From an uncultured Clostridia bacterium (GTDB lineage: Bacteria > Bacillota > Clostridia > UBA1381), in NCBI GenBank assembly GCA_944390495.1, contig CALXQE010000043.1, positions 1 to 64,000 on the forward strand: a DNA stretch of 64,000 bases. Reading direction: 5' to 3'. Below, piece after piece: positions 1 through 7,911 of the stretch. The notes below the pieces were generated by a model. That model was not told the origin of the DNA and searched no databases. It was given only the letters and a program-made list of their open reading frames with translations. Both the position numbers and the translations under genes were made by a program. Positions within the stretch are counted from its first letter, which is position 1. Each line of letters starts with the position of its first letter.

Positions 1-175
1 GGCATAATCGCCCGTCAACTGACTCATCAAACAATACCCTCTCATTACATCGTTCACAGACTATCGTTTCTCTATCAAGACAATCACTGCAATAATATTT
101 CCCCTGAAACTCTGTTAATGTTTCACCATCTTTGATTTCTGCTCCGCATATGGAACAAATTCTTATTTCTTTCAT
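1..175 (-). CDS. Zinc-ribbon/LIM-like protein, partial (C-terminus outside window)
   Basis: The first 58 residues read from an ATG at 175 with a GGAGG site just upstream; the reading frame runs off the left edge. Two CxxC pairs are visible early (CSIC near residue 7, CSDC near residue 29) and a third (CERC near residue 40), the spacing of a double zinc ribbon. Function is not recognised. Similar cysteine-rich heads occur on proteins carried by integrative elements (for example ahead of amidoligase-like domains), which would suit the neighbours, but the rest of the protein is missing so this is only a suggestion. Confidence 0.6.
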   Translation of the reverse strand, partial: MKEIRICSICGAEIKDGETLTEFQGKYYCSDCLDRETIVCERCNERVLFDESVDGRLC

Positions 176-205
176 TTTTGTTTCCTCCTTGATATTATAA
201 AAATA

Positions 206-230
206 GTCTATAGGCTATAAGCCTATAGAC
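206..230. promoter_or_regulatory. Perfect 11-bp inverted repeat (operator or weak terminator)
   Basis: GTCTATAGGCT, 3-nt spacer, then its exact reverse complement. It lies between the excisionase-like gene (stop at 268) and the zinc-ribbon gene (start 175). On the minus strand the hairpin is followed by TATTTTT, so it could terminate transcription; its closeness to the next start equally suits a repressor site. Confidence 0.5.
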
Positions 231-267
231 TTCAAGGATATATTATATATTTTTACTTATATTAATC

Positions 268-453
268 TCAAATATAGCCATCCGATTCGTTCAGCCATTT
301 ATGCAATGCTTCGATAGGAATTCTTATAGTTGAACCAATATATATTACAGGAAATCCATCTGTTTTCACAAGTTCATATGCTTTATTTCTGCCGATATTT
401 AAAGCTTTTGCCATTTCAGGAACAGTATATGTCAGCTTGTCATTATTCATCAT
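268..453 (-). CDS. Excisionase-like helix-turn-helix protein
   Basis: A 61-residue protein of the small MerR-like/excisionase (HTH_17) type: the helix-turn-helix is near residues 10-30 (VPEMAKALNIGRNKAYELVK), followed by the family's GFPVIYIGSTIRIP wing and a final KWL helix. Such proteins bind DNA and direct excision of integrative elements or plasmid control. Two adjacent ATGs (453 and 450) follow a GGAGG site. The gene overlaps the end of the upstream replication-type gene by 11 bp, so the two are probably co-transcribed. A second relative lies at 1966-2157. Confidence 0.7.
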   Translation of the reverse strand: MMNNDKLTYTVPEMAKALNIGRNKAYELVKTDGFPVIYIGSTIRIPIEALHKWLNESDGYI

Positions 454-1525
454 ACTCTATTTTCCTCCTTCGTATTAGGTATTGATTGCTACATTCAATC
501 TGATATAAAATTTTACTGTATAAATTTTTCATTATCCCAGATTCAATCGTAACAGGATTTATGCCGTTGGATTGGAGCTTATTAACAATTTCACTGAATT
601 TTTTCTCTGCTTTTCTTTTATTGTTACTGCTTGCAAGGAATTTTCTCTTAGCCTGATATATACTCCCTTCATCATGTGTTAGCTTAATCATAGAATACTG
701 TGTACTGCTTTTACATTTTGAAAGTTCATCACGGTAGCTATAGTAATTACCCTTTCCTATCAGCATATTATAATTCTTTATCACAAAATGCTTACACAAA
801 TCGTGGCTAAGAAAATTCCCTACGCAATTCTTATGTACTAATCCTGATTTTTTTAAACCTGTTATATCAATATCTCTGAGCTGTACTTCAAAACGGAATA
901 CTCCATACAAATTATCCACATTGAAAAATTTCTTATTTTTCTTAATTTGTTTCATTCTGACGGTACTATATCTATCATAAAAATTAATACGATAACTTGT
1001 CCCTGCAAGGTAGAGATTATTATCGGCATTCCAGTATTTTATTGTCTTCTCATTCTTAAGTAATATCTCAGGAATATTTCCTTTTTTAAATAGTTGTATA
1101 TATATCGCAATATCCTTTTGACTGACTACAATATCCACTGCATAATCAATTCTTTTAACTTTCCATATACTTAAATCCGACAAAGATGTAAGTCCTGTTT
1201 TATTCATCTGTTCACGGAATTTGATATATAAATCATATATATCATAACCCCTTAATACCTCATTATAATTCCCTATCTCTACCATTAGCTTAGGTCTGAA
1301 TTTAATATAGATTCTATATTTGATATTTTGTTTAAAGTATAATTCTTCAATTCCATTTGATGCAAATGCATACGTTATATACTTATTTCCATTCCAGTGA
1401 AGTGACTGATTTTTGTTAAATCCTTTTATATAATTATCAAGAGTATTCTTAGCTTCTGAATACTCCCCATAGTTTTTTAACTCACGATAGATTGTCATTG
1501 TATCTACAATTTCATTTTCCTCCAT
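443..1525 (-). CDS. Probable plasmid/ICE-type replication initiation protein
   Basis: A 360-residue basic protein read from an ATG at 1525. The context (excisionase-like genes on both sides, recombinase stub behind) and short motifs such as RIDYAVDI near residue 125 and RINFYDR near residue 180 resemble rolling-circle replication initiators of the Rep_trans/phage-X type used by small elements and ICEs. I cannot point to the catalytic tyrosine with certainty, so the function is an inference. There are no stop codons or frameshifts, unlike the genes at 1708 and 2324, so this may be the element's best preserved gene. It overlaps the downstream excisionase-like gene by 11 bp. Confidence 0.5.
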   Translation of the reverse strand: MEENEIVDTMTIYRELKNYGEYSEAKNTLDNYIKGFNKNQSLHWNGNKYITYAFASNGIEELYFKQNIKYRIYIKFRPKLMVEIGNYNEVLRGYDIYDLYIKFREQMNKTGLTSLSDLSIWKVKRIDYAVDIVVSQKDIAIYIQLFKKGNIPEILLKNEKTIKYWNADNNLYLAGTSYRINFYDRYSTVRMKQIKKNKKFFNVDNLYGVFRFEVQLRDIDITGLKKSGLVHKNCVGNFLSHDLCKHFVIKNYNMLIGKGNYYSYRDELSKCKSSTQYSMIKLTHDEGSIYQAKRKFLASSNNKRKAEKKFSEIVNKLQSNGINPVTIESGIMKNLYSKILYQIECSNQYLIRRRKIEYDE

Positions 1526-1707
1526 TTTGGATATGATTATTTTAATGTTGTTCGTTTACAAATTTATAAATTATACAACAGTATATTATAGAATGATTTA
1601 ATATAATATATTATTAAACATAATAATAAGTATATAATTACTATAGTTTAATAATATAAAATATAGACAGGGACGCTATATTATTTAAGGTATTCACGAG
1701 ACAGTTT
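1526..1707. other. Very AT-rich intergenic stretch with a hairpin
   Basis: About 180 bp upstream of the replication-type gene, made almost entirely of A and T between 1560 and 1670 with many short TAATAT runs. It must hold the promoter of the minus-strand gene and could hold an origin. At its right end a perfect 10-bp stem (ACGAGACAGT, 6-nt loop, complement; 1696-1721) overlaps the recombinase stop codon. No coding potential seen. Confidence 0.4.
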
Positions 1708-1917
1708 TTACACTGTCTCGTTATCTCGTACTATAGCATTGAGCTTTTTCATTTCCTCAATTTTTCTGTCTACCATAACGTGCATATAAGTATCTCCTGT
1801 CACTTTAATTGACGAATGTCCCATTAACTCCTGAATGGTTTTTAAATCCATCCCTACCTCTAAACTCCTTGTAGCAAATGTATGTCTGAGACAATGTGGA
1901 TTTACATGTTCTATACC
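1708..1917 (-). pseudogene. Tyrosine recombinase (integrase) C-terminal remnant
   Basis: Sixty-nine in-frame codons end at a TAA at 1708-1710. They match the end of phage/Tn916-type tyrosine recombinases: [12 protein letters not shown] (the catalytic Arg-His box), LMGHSS (the second His) and TYMHV (the nucleophilic Tyr), followed by a charged tail. The frame is closed by a stop at 1918-1920, and within 50 bp a different gene ends, so the whole N-terminal and core-binding part is gone. The stub has no start or ribosome site and cannot make an integrase. It shows that the element was once mobile and is now fixed. Confidence 0.85.
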
Positions 1918-1965
1918 TTAATATCAAAATAACTGAGTGAATTTTTTCACACAGTTATTCTGCGA

Positions 1966-2157
1966 CTACTGCATATTATTTTCTAAAAACGCAGTTTTCT
2001 GAAGCCACTCTTCCAAAGCTTTCTTTGGAATTATTATTCTTTTTCCTACTGTAATTTTGGGGAATCCTTCGGAATGTACTAGATTATACAAATTGTTTTT
2101 TCCTATAGGTATAACCTCCTGTAATGTTTTTATATTGTAACATAGTGCTTCATTCAT
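1966..2157 (-). CDS. Second excisionase-like helix-turn-helix protein
   Basis: A 63-residue relative of the 268-453 product with the same layout: helix-turn-helix near residues 12-30 (IPIGKNNLYNLVHSEGFP), a KITVGKRIIIPK wing, then a EEWL helix. A GGAGA-type ribosome site precedes the ATG at 2157. In intact elements an excisionase usually sits directly before the integrase and they act together. Here the gene is followed after about 50 bp by only an integrase stub, so excision is unlikely. It may still act as a DNA-binding repressor of the divergent promoter to its right. Confidence 0.7.
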   Translation of the reverse strand: MNEALCYNIKTLQEVIPIGKNNLYNLVHSEGFPKITVGKRIIIPKKALEEWLQKTAFLENNMQ

Positions 2158-2210
2158 TTCTCATTTCTCCTTTCAATATTAAATATTTCATAAAAATAAT
2201 ATATAATTAC

Positions 2211-2300
2211 AATAGGTGTCTTACCTATTATTATCCTGTTACGTTATATGCAAAATTTTATTATCCTATCATTGACAAACATAAAATTGTGTAGTATGGT
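2211..2300 (+). promoter_or_regulatory. Promoter with flanking repeats, driving the broken gene at 2324
   Basis: TTGACA (2272-2277), 17 bp, TATGGT (2295-2300) form a near-consensus sigma-A promoter on the plus strand. Upstream are an inverted repeat (AATAGGT...ACCTATT, 2211-2229) and two copies of TTATTATCCT (2228-2237, 2258-2267), the second ending 4 bp before the -35 box. This is the arrangement of an operator between divergent genes. Confidence 0.6.
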
Positions 2301-2323
2301 AAAATAAAAAGGAGAATTGTAAC

Positions 2324-4187
2324 ATGAAAACAAAAGATAATACCATTCCATAGAGATATACTATTGATTGTCTCAAACATTCTCTTCCATACTTGCCATT
2401 TATATCTATATGTAATATCGCATTTAAGCTCATATCCACAAACAAAACCATTTCCACTGAAAAAGTGCCTGGCAGCAGCAATTTAACTTCTGCTTTAAAA
2501 ACATTTACCAAGAGAAACCGCATTTTTATAATTTACGTATGAAAAAACACATATTAGAGTACGATTATAATAAAATCAGTGATTTCGTTATCTTTAAAAT
2601 TGCTGATATCATACATGAGGTTAATAATAATTGTTATACCTGCTACTATATAATGCTCATAGATAACGGTTCTGGAATAACAATCACTCTCTCAGGAGAT
2701 ATAGCAAAGCACAGAACCATTATTCAAAATTTCATACAAACAGATGAACGCTTCTCGCGATACAAGTTGTATGATACGAATTTAGATAAAATATTTCAGT
2801 TGTCAGAAATGTTCCAAGCATCTATACCTGATGATTCTGATTCAGAATATTACAATCTTAGAGTAAAAGAATACCATATTTCTGAATCAAAGGAATATAT
2901 AGATTATCTTGCAACACAAGCTGCTGAAAATGCAAAACAGAAAATATATGAAGAAAAATACGGAAAAAATGACACTTCAAAGACAGAAGAAAAGTCAACT
3001 GATAAAAAAACTTATAGCATACCAATACCACATTATAATTATAATACCGACATTTATCAAAAACTGACACAACTGCTATCTGCATCTGATGATAATACTA
3101 CAATGTTTCTTTTAGGCTACTTCATTTCCTACAATTTTAATGAATACTTACCAAAAGAATATCGGTTTTCTGTTAATCTGCAATCGAAGAACAATAAAAA
3201 TACAGAACGTCTGTACAATGTACTCTTCTCACTGATATTTGAAGAAGATGAGAGCAGACCAATCTATTTTGATAAATCAGATAAGTTTTCATCATATGTT
3301 CGTAAAGCTAATTATATGACACTGTTGCTAACCGCATCTGATTTTAACAAAGCTGACAAGCATTATCTTATGGATGTCATTGAAAACTATTATAACAAAA
3401 AACCAAAAAATGTCCTGCCAACTTTATTATAGCATCAAAAAAGGAAATTGTTTCAAAGTATATAGAAAATAAGTCTCTTGATTCAATTAACGATTCTGCC
3501 ATATCTAATTTGAAAACAGACATAACTATCTTTGAGAGCAATCATGAATTCTTTGAATACATGAATCACCTTATTGACTATAATGATGATATGATAGTGA
3601 ACGGTATAACTAAAAGGAAAGCTCAGTTAAAAAAGAAATCTGTGCTTTCCGGAAATGAAGTTTACAAATATGCTCCTGTTGTTTACTTCATTGAAAAATA
3701 TTTTCAATATCTTCTTGATTCTGAATATATTACATCAGAATAATACAGTGAACTTGAGCACAAATGTTCATCACTGTATTCGGCTAATGCCGGTAAGTCG
3801 AAAATACAGTCTGAAGAGAGTAATACACAAATGAATATCGCTGATAATTCTAAAATCATTTTGGAAGCATTACTTAAAGCATATCAAGATAGAAAAATCC
3901 CAGTAAAAAAGCTTTCAAACGAGCCTTGTATATATACAGGCTGTAAAGCATACAATGAGTTAATATGTTTCCCTCATATTGAGAATAATCCTTTACAGAA
4001 AGTTATTGAGTTTCTTGAATTACACGATATTTATCTCAGCAAAGACGCTCAGGAACAATTGAAACAATATTGGCTAGCAAATAAAATTTTATACAACAGC
4101 GATAAAAACGGTACAGTGTATAAAAGAAAAAAGGGTACGTATATTATTGCATTTATACCTGATGCCATATCCGAATTTTTAAAATGA
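2324..4187 (+). pseudogene. Long decayed mobile-element gene, four inactivating lesions
   Basis: One ancestral gene of about 620 codons can be followed across three frames. It starts at ATG 2324 (GGAG at 2311-2314, good promoter upstream), meets a TAG at 2351-2353, reads on in the same frame to 2539, shifts frame there (the longest piece is 2539-3432, 297 residues), shifts again just before 3423, and meets a TAA at 3741-3743 inside the last frame, which then stays open to 4187. Each boundary joins directly without a spacer, and the last two pieces share one frame, so these are lesions rather than separate genes. The protein is acidic and helical in the middle; I do not recognise the family. 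No P-loop was seen. Short pieces could still be translated, for example 3831-4187 from an internal ATG. Confidence 0.75.
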
Positions 4188-4521
4188 TTTTATTTGCTTT
4201 CAACAACTTCAACACTTCAACTACACACTCACAAGCCTGATTTTAAGCCATTTTAGGATGTTGATGTCATGTTGAAACACAATAGCAAAAAATAAGCCTG
4301 TTGACGCTAAATTCGGCACGTCAACAGGCTTGATACAAAATATCAAGAACTGTCTCAAAATATAATATAATTATAGGCGTAATATATTTATAGTTATTTT
4401 CACTTTTTAACCCAAAATAAAAACATCACTTTTTTATTTTACATAAAAAATAATATCTTGCCTTATGATTTCTATCTGTACAATAGCTGTAAATCACAAA
4501 TCACAAAATATTTTCATATAG
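4188..4521. other. Intergenic region with a 13-bp hairpin between element and tRNA operon
   Basis: No gene seen in about 330 bp. It contains a perfect 13-bp inverted repeat, AAGCCTGTTGACG with a 12-nt loop (4294-4331). On the minus strand it is followed by TTATTTTTT, so it looks like a second, back-up terminator for transcription leaving the tRNA operon. The rest is AT-rich and without recognisable structure. Confidence 0.55.
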
Positions 4522-4558
4522 AAAAAATCTCAAGAACCGCATGGATTCTTGAGATTTT
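4522..4558 (-). terminator. Intrinsic terminator of the tRNA operon
   Basis: A perfect 13-bp stem (4524-4536 with 4546-4558) with a 9-nt loop, followed on the minus strand by TTTTTT. It begins 2 bp after the encoded CCA of tRNA-Lys. Confidence 0.9.
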
Positions 4559-4559
4559 C

Positions 4560-4635
4560 TGGTGAGCCATCGGAGATTCGAACCCCGGACAACTTGATTA
4601 AAAGTCAAGTGCTCTGCCGACTGAGCTAATGGCCC
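4560..4635 (-). tRNA. tRNA-Lys (UUU)
   Basis: Full cloverleaf on the minus strand: acceptor GGGCCAT/ATGGCTC (one G-T pair), D-arm AGCTCAG, anticodon stem CTTGA/TCAAG around CTTTTAA (anticodon UUU), T-loop GGTTCGAATC, encoded CCA. Last gene of the operon. Confidence 0.95.
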
Positions 4636-4711
4636 TGGCAGGGATAGCAGGACTCGAACCTACGAATGCCAGAATCAAAATCTGGTGCCTTACCGACTTG
4701 GCGATATCCCT
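4636..4711 (-). tRNA. tRNA-Gln (UUG)
   Basis: Acceptor AGGGATA/TATCCCT, anticodon stem CCAGA/TCTGG with loop TTTTGAT (anticodon UUG), T-loop GGTTCGAGTC, encoded CCA. Its CCA touches the first base of tRNA-Lys, with no spacer, so the two must be released by processing. Confidence 0.95.
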
Positions 4712-4732
4712 GTATATAAAACTTAGTAAAAA

Positions 4733-4810
4733 TGGGGTGGGTAGTGGGATTCGAACCCACGACATTCAGTGCCACAAACTGACGCTCTAACCAGCTGAAC
4801 TATACCCACC
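4733..4810 (-). tRNA. tRNA-His (GUG)
   Basis: Eight-pair acceptor GGTGGGTA/TACCCACC including the encoded G(-1) that marks tRNA-His, anticodon stem TCAGT/ACTGA with loop TTGTGGC (anticodon GUG), T-loop GGTTCGAATC, encoded CCA. Confidence 0.95.
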
Positions 4811-4872
4811 ATTTATGGTGGCAGTCATTAACTTCCACTTTTAAACTCTTTTTTCATAAAAAAAAGATTGAA

Positions 4873-4949
4873 TGGCGTGTCTGGAGGGATTCGAACCCCC
4901 GGCCCATTGCTTAGAAGGCAATTGCTCTATCCAACTGAGCTACAGACAC
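4873..4949 (-). tRNA. tRNA-Arg (UCU)
   Basis: Acceptor GTGTCTG/CAGACAC, anticodon stem ATTGC/GCAAT with loop CTTCTAA (anticodon UCU), T-loop GGTTCGAATC, encoded CCA. Confidence 0.95.
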
Positions 4950-4955
4950 ATATAT

Positions 4956-5029
<74 letters not shown>

Positions 5030-5067
5030 ATATACTCTATTTACAATAACATCAACCGACTTGTAAT

Positions 5068-5096
5068 ATTATATCAGAGATATTTAGGTTTGTCAA
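5068..5096 (-). promoter_or_regulatory. Consensus sigma-A promoter of the tRNA operon
   Basis: On the minus strand TTGACA (5091-5096), exactly 17 bp, TATAAT (5068-5073): a full match to consensus, about 40 bp before tRNA-Gly. Suits a strongly and constantly expressed stable-RNA operon. Confidence 0.9.
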
Positions 5097-5144
5097 TAGT
5101 TTTTTTAATTTTTTTTAATGTTTTTATGTATGGGATAGAAGAAT

Positions 5145-6263
5145 CTATCCCTGCATATTTTTACTTATACTATATACGTAATCAATCATTTTCTTTGCAT
5201 CTCTACGAGTATTATACAATCCAAAAGATACTCTAACTGCACCTGTTTTTTCTGTACCAAGAGCCCTGTGAGCAAGAGGCGCACAATGATAACCTGCACG
5301 TGCAGCAACTTTGTTCTTTAGTTTTTCAAACACTTCTTCGCTGCTCATTCTATTTATGTTAAACGCTACTGTTGCAATATCGCTATACCCATAAACATTT
5401 ATATTGTCCATATTTAGCAAGCTATTTCTAAAAAATATCGCTAATTCTTTTTCTTGTTCATTTATAGTATCTACACCTTTTTTTAAAATATACTTTACAC
5501 CTTCACCTAAAGCTGCAATCGCAGGAGTATTCATAGTACCGCTATGGAATTTGTCCGGCATAAAATCCGGCTGAATAATGCTTTCAGATTCACTTCCAGT
5601 GCCTCCCGTAACAATAGGCATAATTCGATTCGGATTTTTTATATATAAACCTCCGGTTCCCAAAGGGCCCAAAAGTCCTTTATGTCCAGAAAAAGCAATC
5701 ATATCAGCATTTATTTTTTCCGCATCCACTTCATAACAACCCGCCGTCTGAGCAGCATCCACAAGAAACGGTATATTGAATTTTTTTGCAACTGCTCCGA
5801 TTTCACTCACCGGTTGCACCGTTCCACATACATTTGATGCGTGTGTGCATACAATAAGCTTTGTATCGTTTCTTATAGCTTTTATAATATTTTCCGTTTC
5901 TATTCTTCCTTTTTTATCCGCCTTAACTACCGTATAGTTACCAAGCAAGCTTACCGGTCTTAATACACTGTTATGCTCCATTTCTGTTACTATTATATGA
6001 CCACCGTCACGCACAGTGCCCAATATAGCAGTATTGAGAGCATAAGTTGCATTTTGTGTAAAAACAATATTTTGAGGTCTATCAATATTAAAAAGCTTTG
6101 CTATAAGATCCTGTGTGTCAACTATTTTTTTTACAGTCTCAAAACTTTTCTTATGTCCACCCCTACCGGCATTGCCACTCGCAAAAATAGTATTGCTCAT
6201 CAAAGAAGCATAAACTTGCCATGGTTTTTTTAAAGATGTTGCAGCATTATCAAGATACACCAT
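5145..6263 (-). CDS. Cysteine desulfurase-like aminotransferase class V (PLP enzyme)
   Basis: A fold-type I PLP enzyme of the NifS/Csd group that would mobilise sulfur or selenium from cysteine/selenocysteine. Visible are the YLDNAATS start, the aromatic-stacking/phosphate region, the PLP-binding VDAAQTAG (Asp in VDAA) near residue 175, and the Schiff-base lysine in FSGHKGLLGPLG near residue 200. It matches the EF2568-type cysteine-desulfurase family (TIGR01977) rather than IscS, in length (about 372) and in the ARAGYHCAPLAH segment, which places a Cys near residue 330. Start: the Met at 6263 (MVYLDNAAT) follows GGGGAG by 10 bp; an in-frame Met at 6281 is less likely. It overlaps the end of the DUF3343 gene, so the two are translated together. 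Confidence 0.85.
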   Translation of the reverse strand: MVYLDNAATSLKKPWQVYASLMSNTIFASGNAGRGGHKKSFETVKKIVDTQDLIAKLFNIDRPQNIVFTQNATYALNTAILGTVRDGGHIIVTEMEHNSVLRPVSLLGNYTVVKADKKGRIETENIIKAIRNDTKLIVCTHASNVCGTVQPVSEIGAVAKKFNIPFLVDAAQTAGCYEVDAEKINADMIAFSGHKGLLGPLGTGGLYIKNPNRIMPIVTGGTGSESESIIQPDFMPDKFHSGTMNTPAIAALGEGVKYILKKGVDTINEQEKELAIFFRNSLLNMDNINVYGYSDIATVAFNINRMSSEEVFEKLKNKVAARAGYHCAPLAHRALGTEKTGAVRVSFGLYNTRRDAKKMIDYVYSISKNMQG

Positions 6264-6504
6264 GGTAAACACGCTCCCCATTTACAGTTTCTTCAACATA
6301 CACTCCCTTTATTTTTATACCTATATCCTTTGCTATTTTAACAGATTCATTTAGTGCTCTGTCATCTATCTTAACCGAATAAGAACATCCGCCTTTATTT
6401 AATGATGATGGTGTATGAACCACATAAGCGGGATAACCTATTATTTTTTCAACAGCCTTTTTTAATCTGACAGCTGTTGTTGACGAACCCGTTATTATAT
6501 ACAT
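6250..6504 (-). CDS. DUF3343 small Se/S-carrier-like protein
   Basis: An 84-residue protein of the DUF3343 family (putative Se/S carrier protein-like). It is typical in length, with the N-terminal ITGSSTTAVRLKKAVE and a central GGCSYSVK segment whose cysteine near residue 41 could carry the sulfur or selenium atom. The gene overlaps the cysteine-desulfurase-like gene by 14 bp. Overlap with a desulfurase suggests that the small protein receives a persulfide or selenide from it; known families support this idea but the final acceptor is not shown here. No other selenium gene is in the window. Confidence 0.75.
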   Translation of the reverse strand: MYIITGSSTTAVRLKKAVEKIIGYPAYVVHTPSSLNKGGCSYSVKIDDRALNESVKIAKDIGIKIKGVYVEETVNGERVYHGVS

Positions 6505-6583
6505 ATATTCACTCCCTTTCTACATAAACAGAAACTAAAAGTTTCCTCTTTATATAATATTCAAAGGAAAATAATATGTGTAA

Positions 6584-6611
6584 ACAAAAAGCAGAACTTA
6601 ACGTTCTGCTT
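6584..6611 (-). terminator. Terminator after rodA
   Basis: Stem AAGCAGAAC/GTTCTGCTT with a 5-nt loop (6589-6611), then TTTTTGTTT on the minus strand, 8 bp after the rodA stop. Confidence 0.8.
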
Positions 6612-6618
6612 CTAAATT

Positions 6619-7752
6619 TTAATATACATCAAAAACACTTCTTGGTTTATTATGATACGCAACACTAAGTACAAGACCAATAGCAATCATATTTACCACA
6701 AGTGATGAGCCTCCGTAACTTATAAACGGTAAGGGGATACCGGTAACCGGCATAAGCCCAATGCACATTCCAACGTTTTCAAACACGTGAAATAATAGCA
6801 TTGATCCGACTCCCACACAAATATATCTACCAAATACATTATCAGCCTTCTGTGCTGTTTTAAAGCATTTATAAATAATAAAAAATAAAAGTGCAACAAC
6901 TATAATAGCTCCTACGAACCCTAATTCTTCACTAATAACGCTAAAAATAAAATCAGTATATTTAGTAGGCAAATAGCCCATTTGATTTTGCGTACCTTCT
7001 AAATATCCCTTCCCCCATAATTGTCCTGATCCAACAGCAATTTTTGATTGAATTACATTATAGCCACTTCCTCTCGGATCAAGTTCAGGATTAAAAAATA
7101 CATTTATACGATCTTGCTGGTAAGGTGAGAGAATATACTTATATATAAAAGGCAGTGATGCAACACCTACAACACCAATAGGTATTATATACTTGTATGA
7201 AATTTTTGCCACAAACATAAAACAGCAAAACATAAATACAAATACAAGAGCACTACCAAAATCAGGCTGCAAAGCTATAAGCCCAAGAAGTACGCCAATA
7301 TGCAGCAAAAGACCTAATATTACAAGGGGCTTATTTATATCATCATGTACTTTAGATAAGTGGAATGAAAATGTCACAATAAAACAGATTTTTGCAATTT
7401 CTGACGGCTGAATACCTACTGCACCAATTCTAATCCAACTTTTTGCACCCCAGCTCTCATGTCCGATACCCACCAAAAGTACCAGTATAAGTATTGCAAC
7501 AGCAAAAATATAAATAGGTTTTACCAAATTTTTTAGCTGTTCATAGTCAAAAAAACATGTAAAAAGCATAAGTGCACATCCAATAACCATTGTTGCCGAC
7601 TGCACTATAACATTTGTATTAGTATTAAGTGTTCTTGTTGCAGAATAAATCATCACTATTCCAAATATAGCCAGTAATATTGTAATAATAAACAGAGCCC
7701 AGTCAAATTCCATTAATATTACCGACTTTTTTGATACACTTTTCATTTTCAA
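6619..7752 (-). CDS. rodA: SEDS-family peptidoglycan glycosyltransferase RodA
   Basis: A 377-residue, roughly ten-span membrane protein of the SEDS family (RodA/FtsW/SpoVE), which polymerises lipid II into glycan strands. Family marks: an early IYSATRT after the first span, GIQPSEIAKI near residue 115, QPDFGSALVF near 160 (the Asp is essential in RodA), and the C-terminal TGIPLPFISYGGSS. RodA is preferred over FtsW because no division genes are nearby and because of the QPDFGSA/PTKYTDFIF details; this is a judgement by eye. Translation probably starts at a TTG (7750-7752) placed 8 bp after GGGAG. It stands alone with its own terminator. Confidence 0.85.
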   Translation of the reverse strand: MKMKSVSKKSVILMEFDWALFIITILLAIFGIVMIYSATRTLNTNTNVIVQSATMVIGCALMLFTCFFDYEQLKNLVKPIYIFAVAILILVLLVGIGHESWGAKSWIRIGAVGIQPSEIAKICFIVTFSFHLSKVHDDINKPLVILGLLLHIGVLLGLIALQPDFGSALVFVFMFCCFMFVAKISYKYIIPIGVVGVASLPFIYKYILSPYQQDRINVFFNPELDPRGSGYNVIQSKIAVGSGQLWGKGYLEGTQNQMGYLPTKYTDFIFSVISEELGFVGAIIVVALLFFIIYKCFKTAQKADNVFGRYICVGVGSMLLFHVFENVGMCIGLMPVTGIPLPFISYGGSSLVVNMIAIGLVLSVAYHNKPRSVFDVY

Positions 7753-7911
7753 ATATAATCACTCCCAAAATTGCAACTATTTATATTATATACTATTATT
7801 CGATTTTAAGCAATAATTTTAGAAACAATTCGAGAATATTTTATTAAATTTTACAAAATATTACATAAGCTGCAATGATTATATCATAACACAAATAAAA
7901 GATACCTACAC

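Noticed and set aside
2269-2523. Minus-strand open frame of 84 codons
   Set aside because: It lies opposite the promoter and start of the decayed plus-strand gene and has no ribosome site.
1-4560. A tRNA-type att repeat pair inside the window
   Set aside because: No second copy of the tRNA-Lys 3' end was found left of 4560 within the window; the left junction, if any, is outside it.
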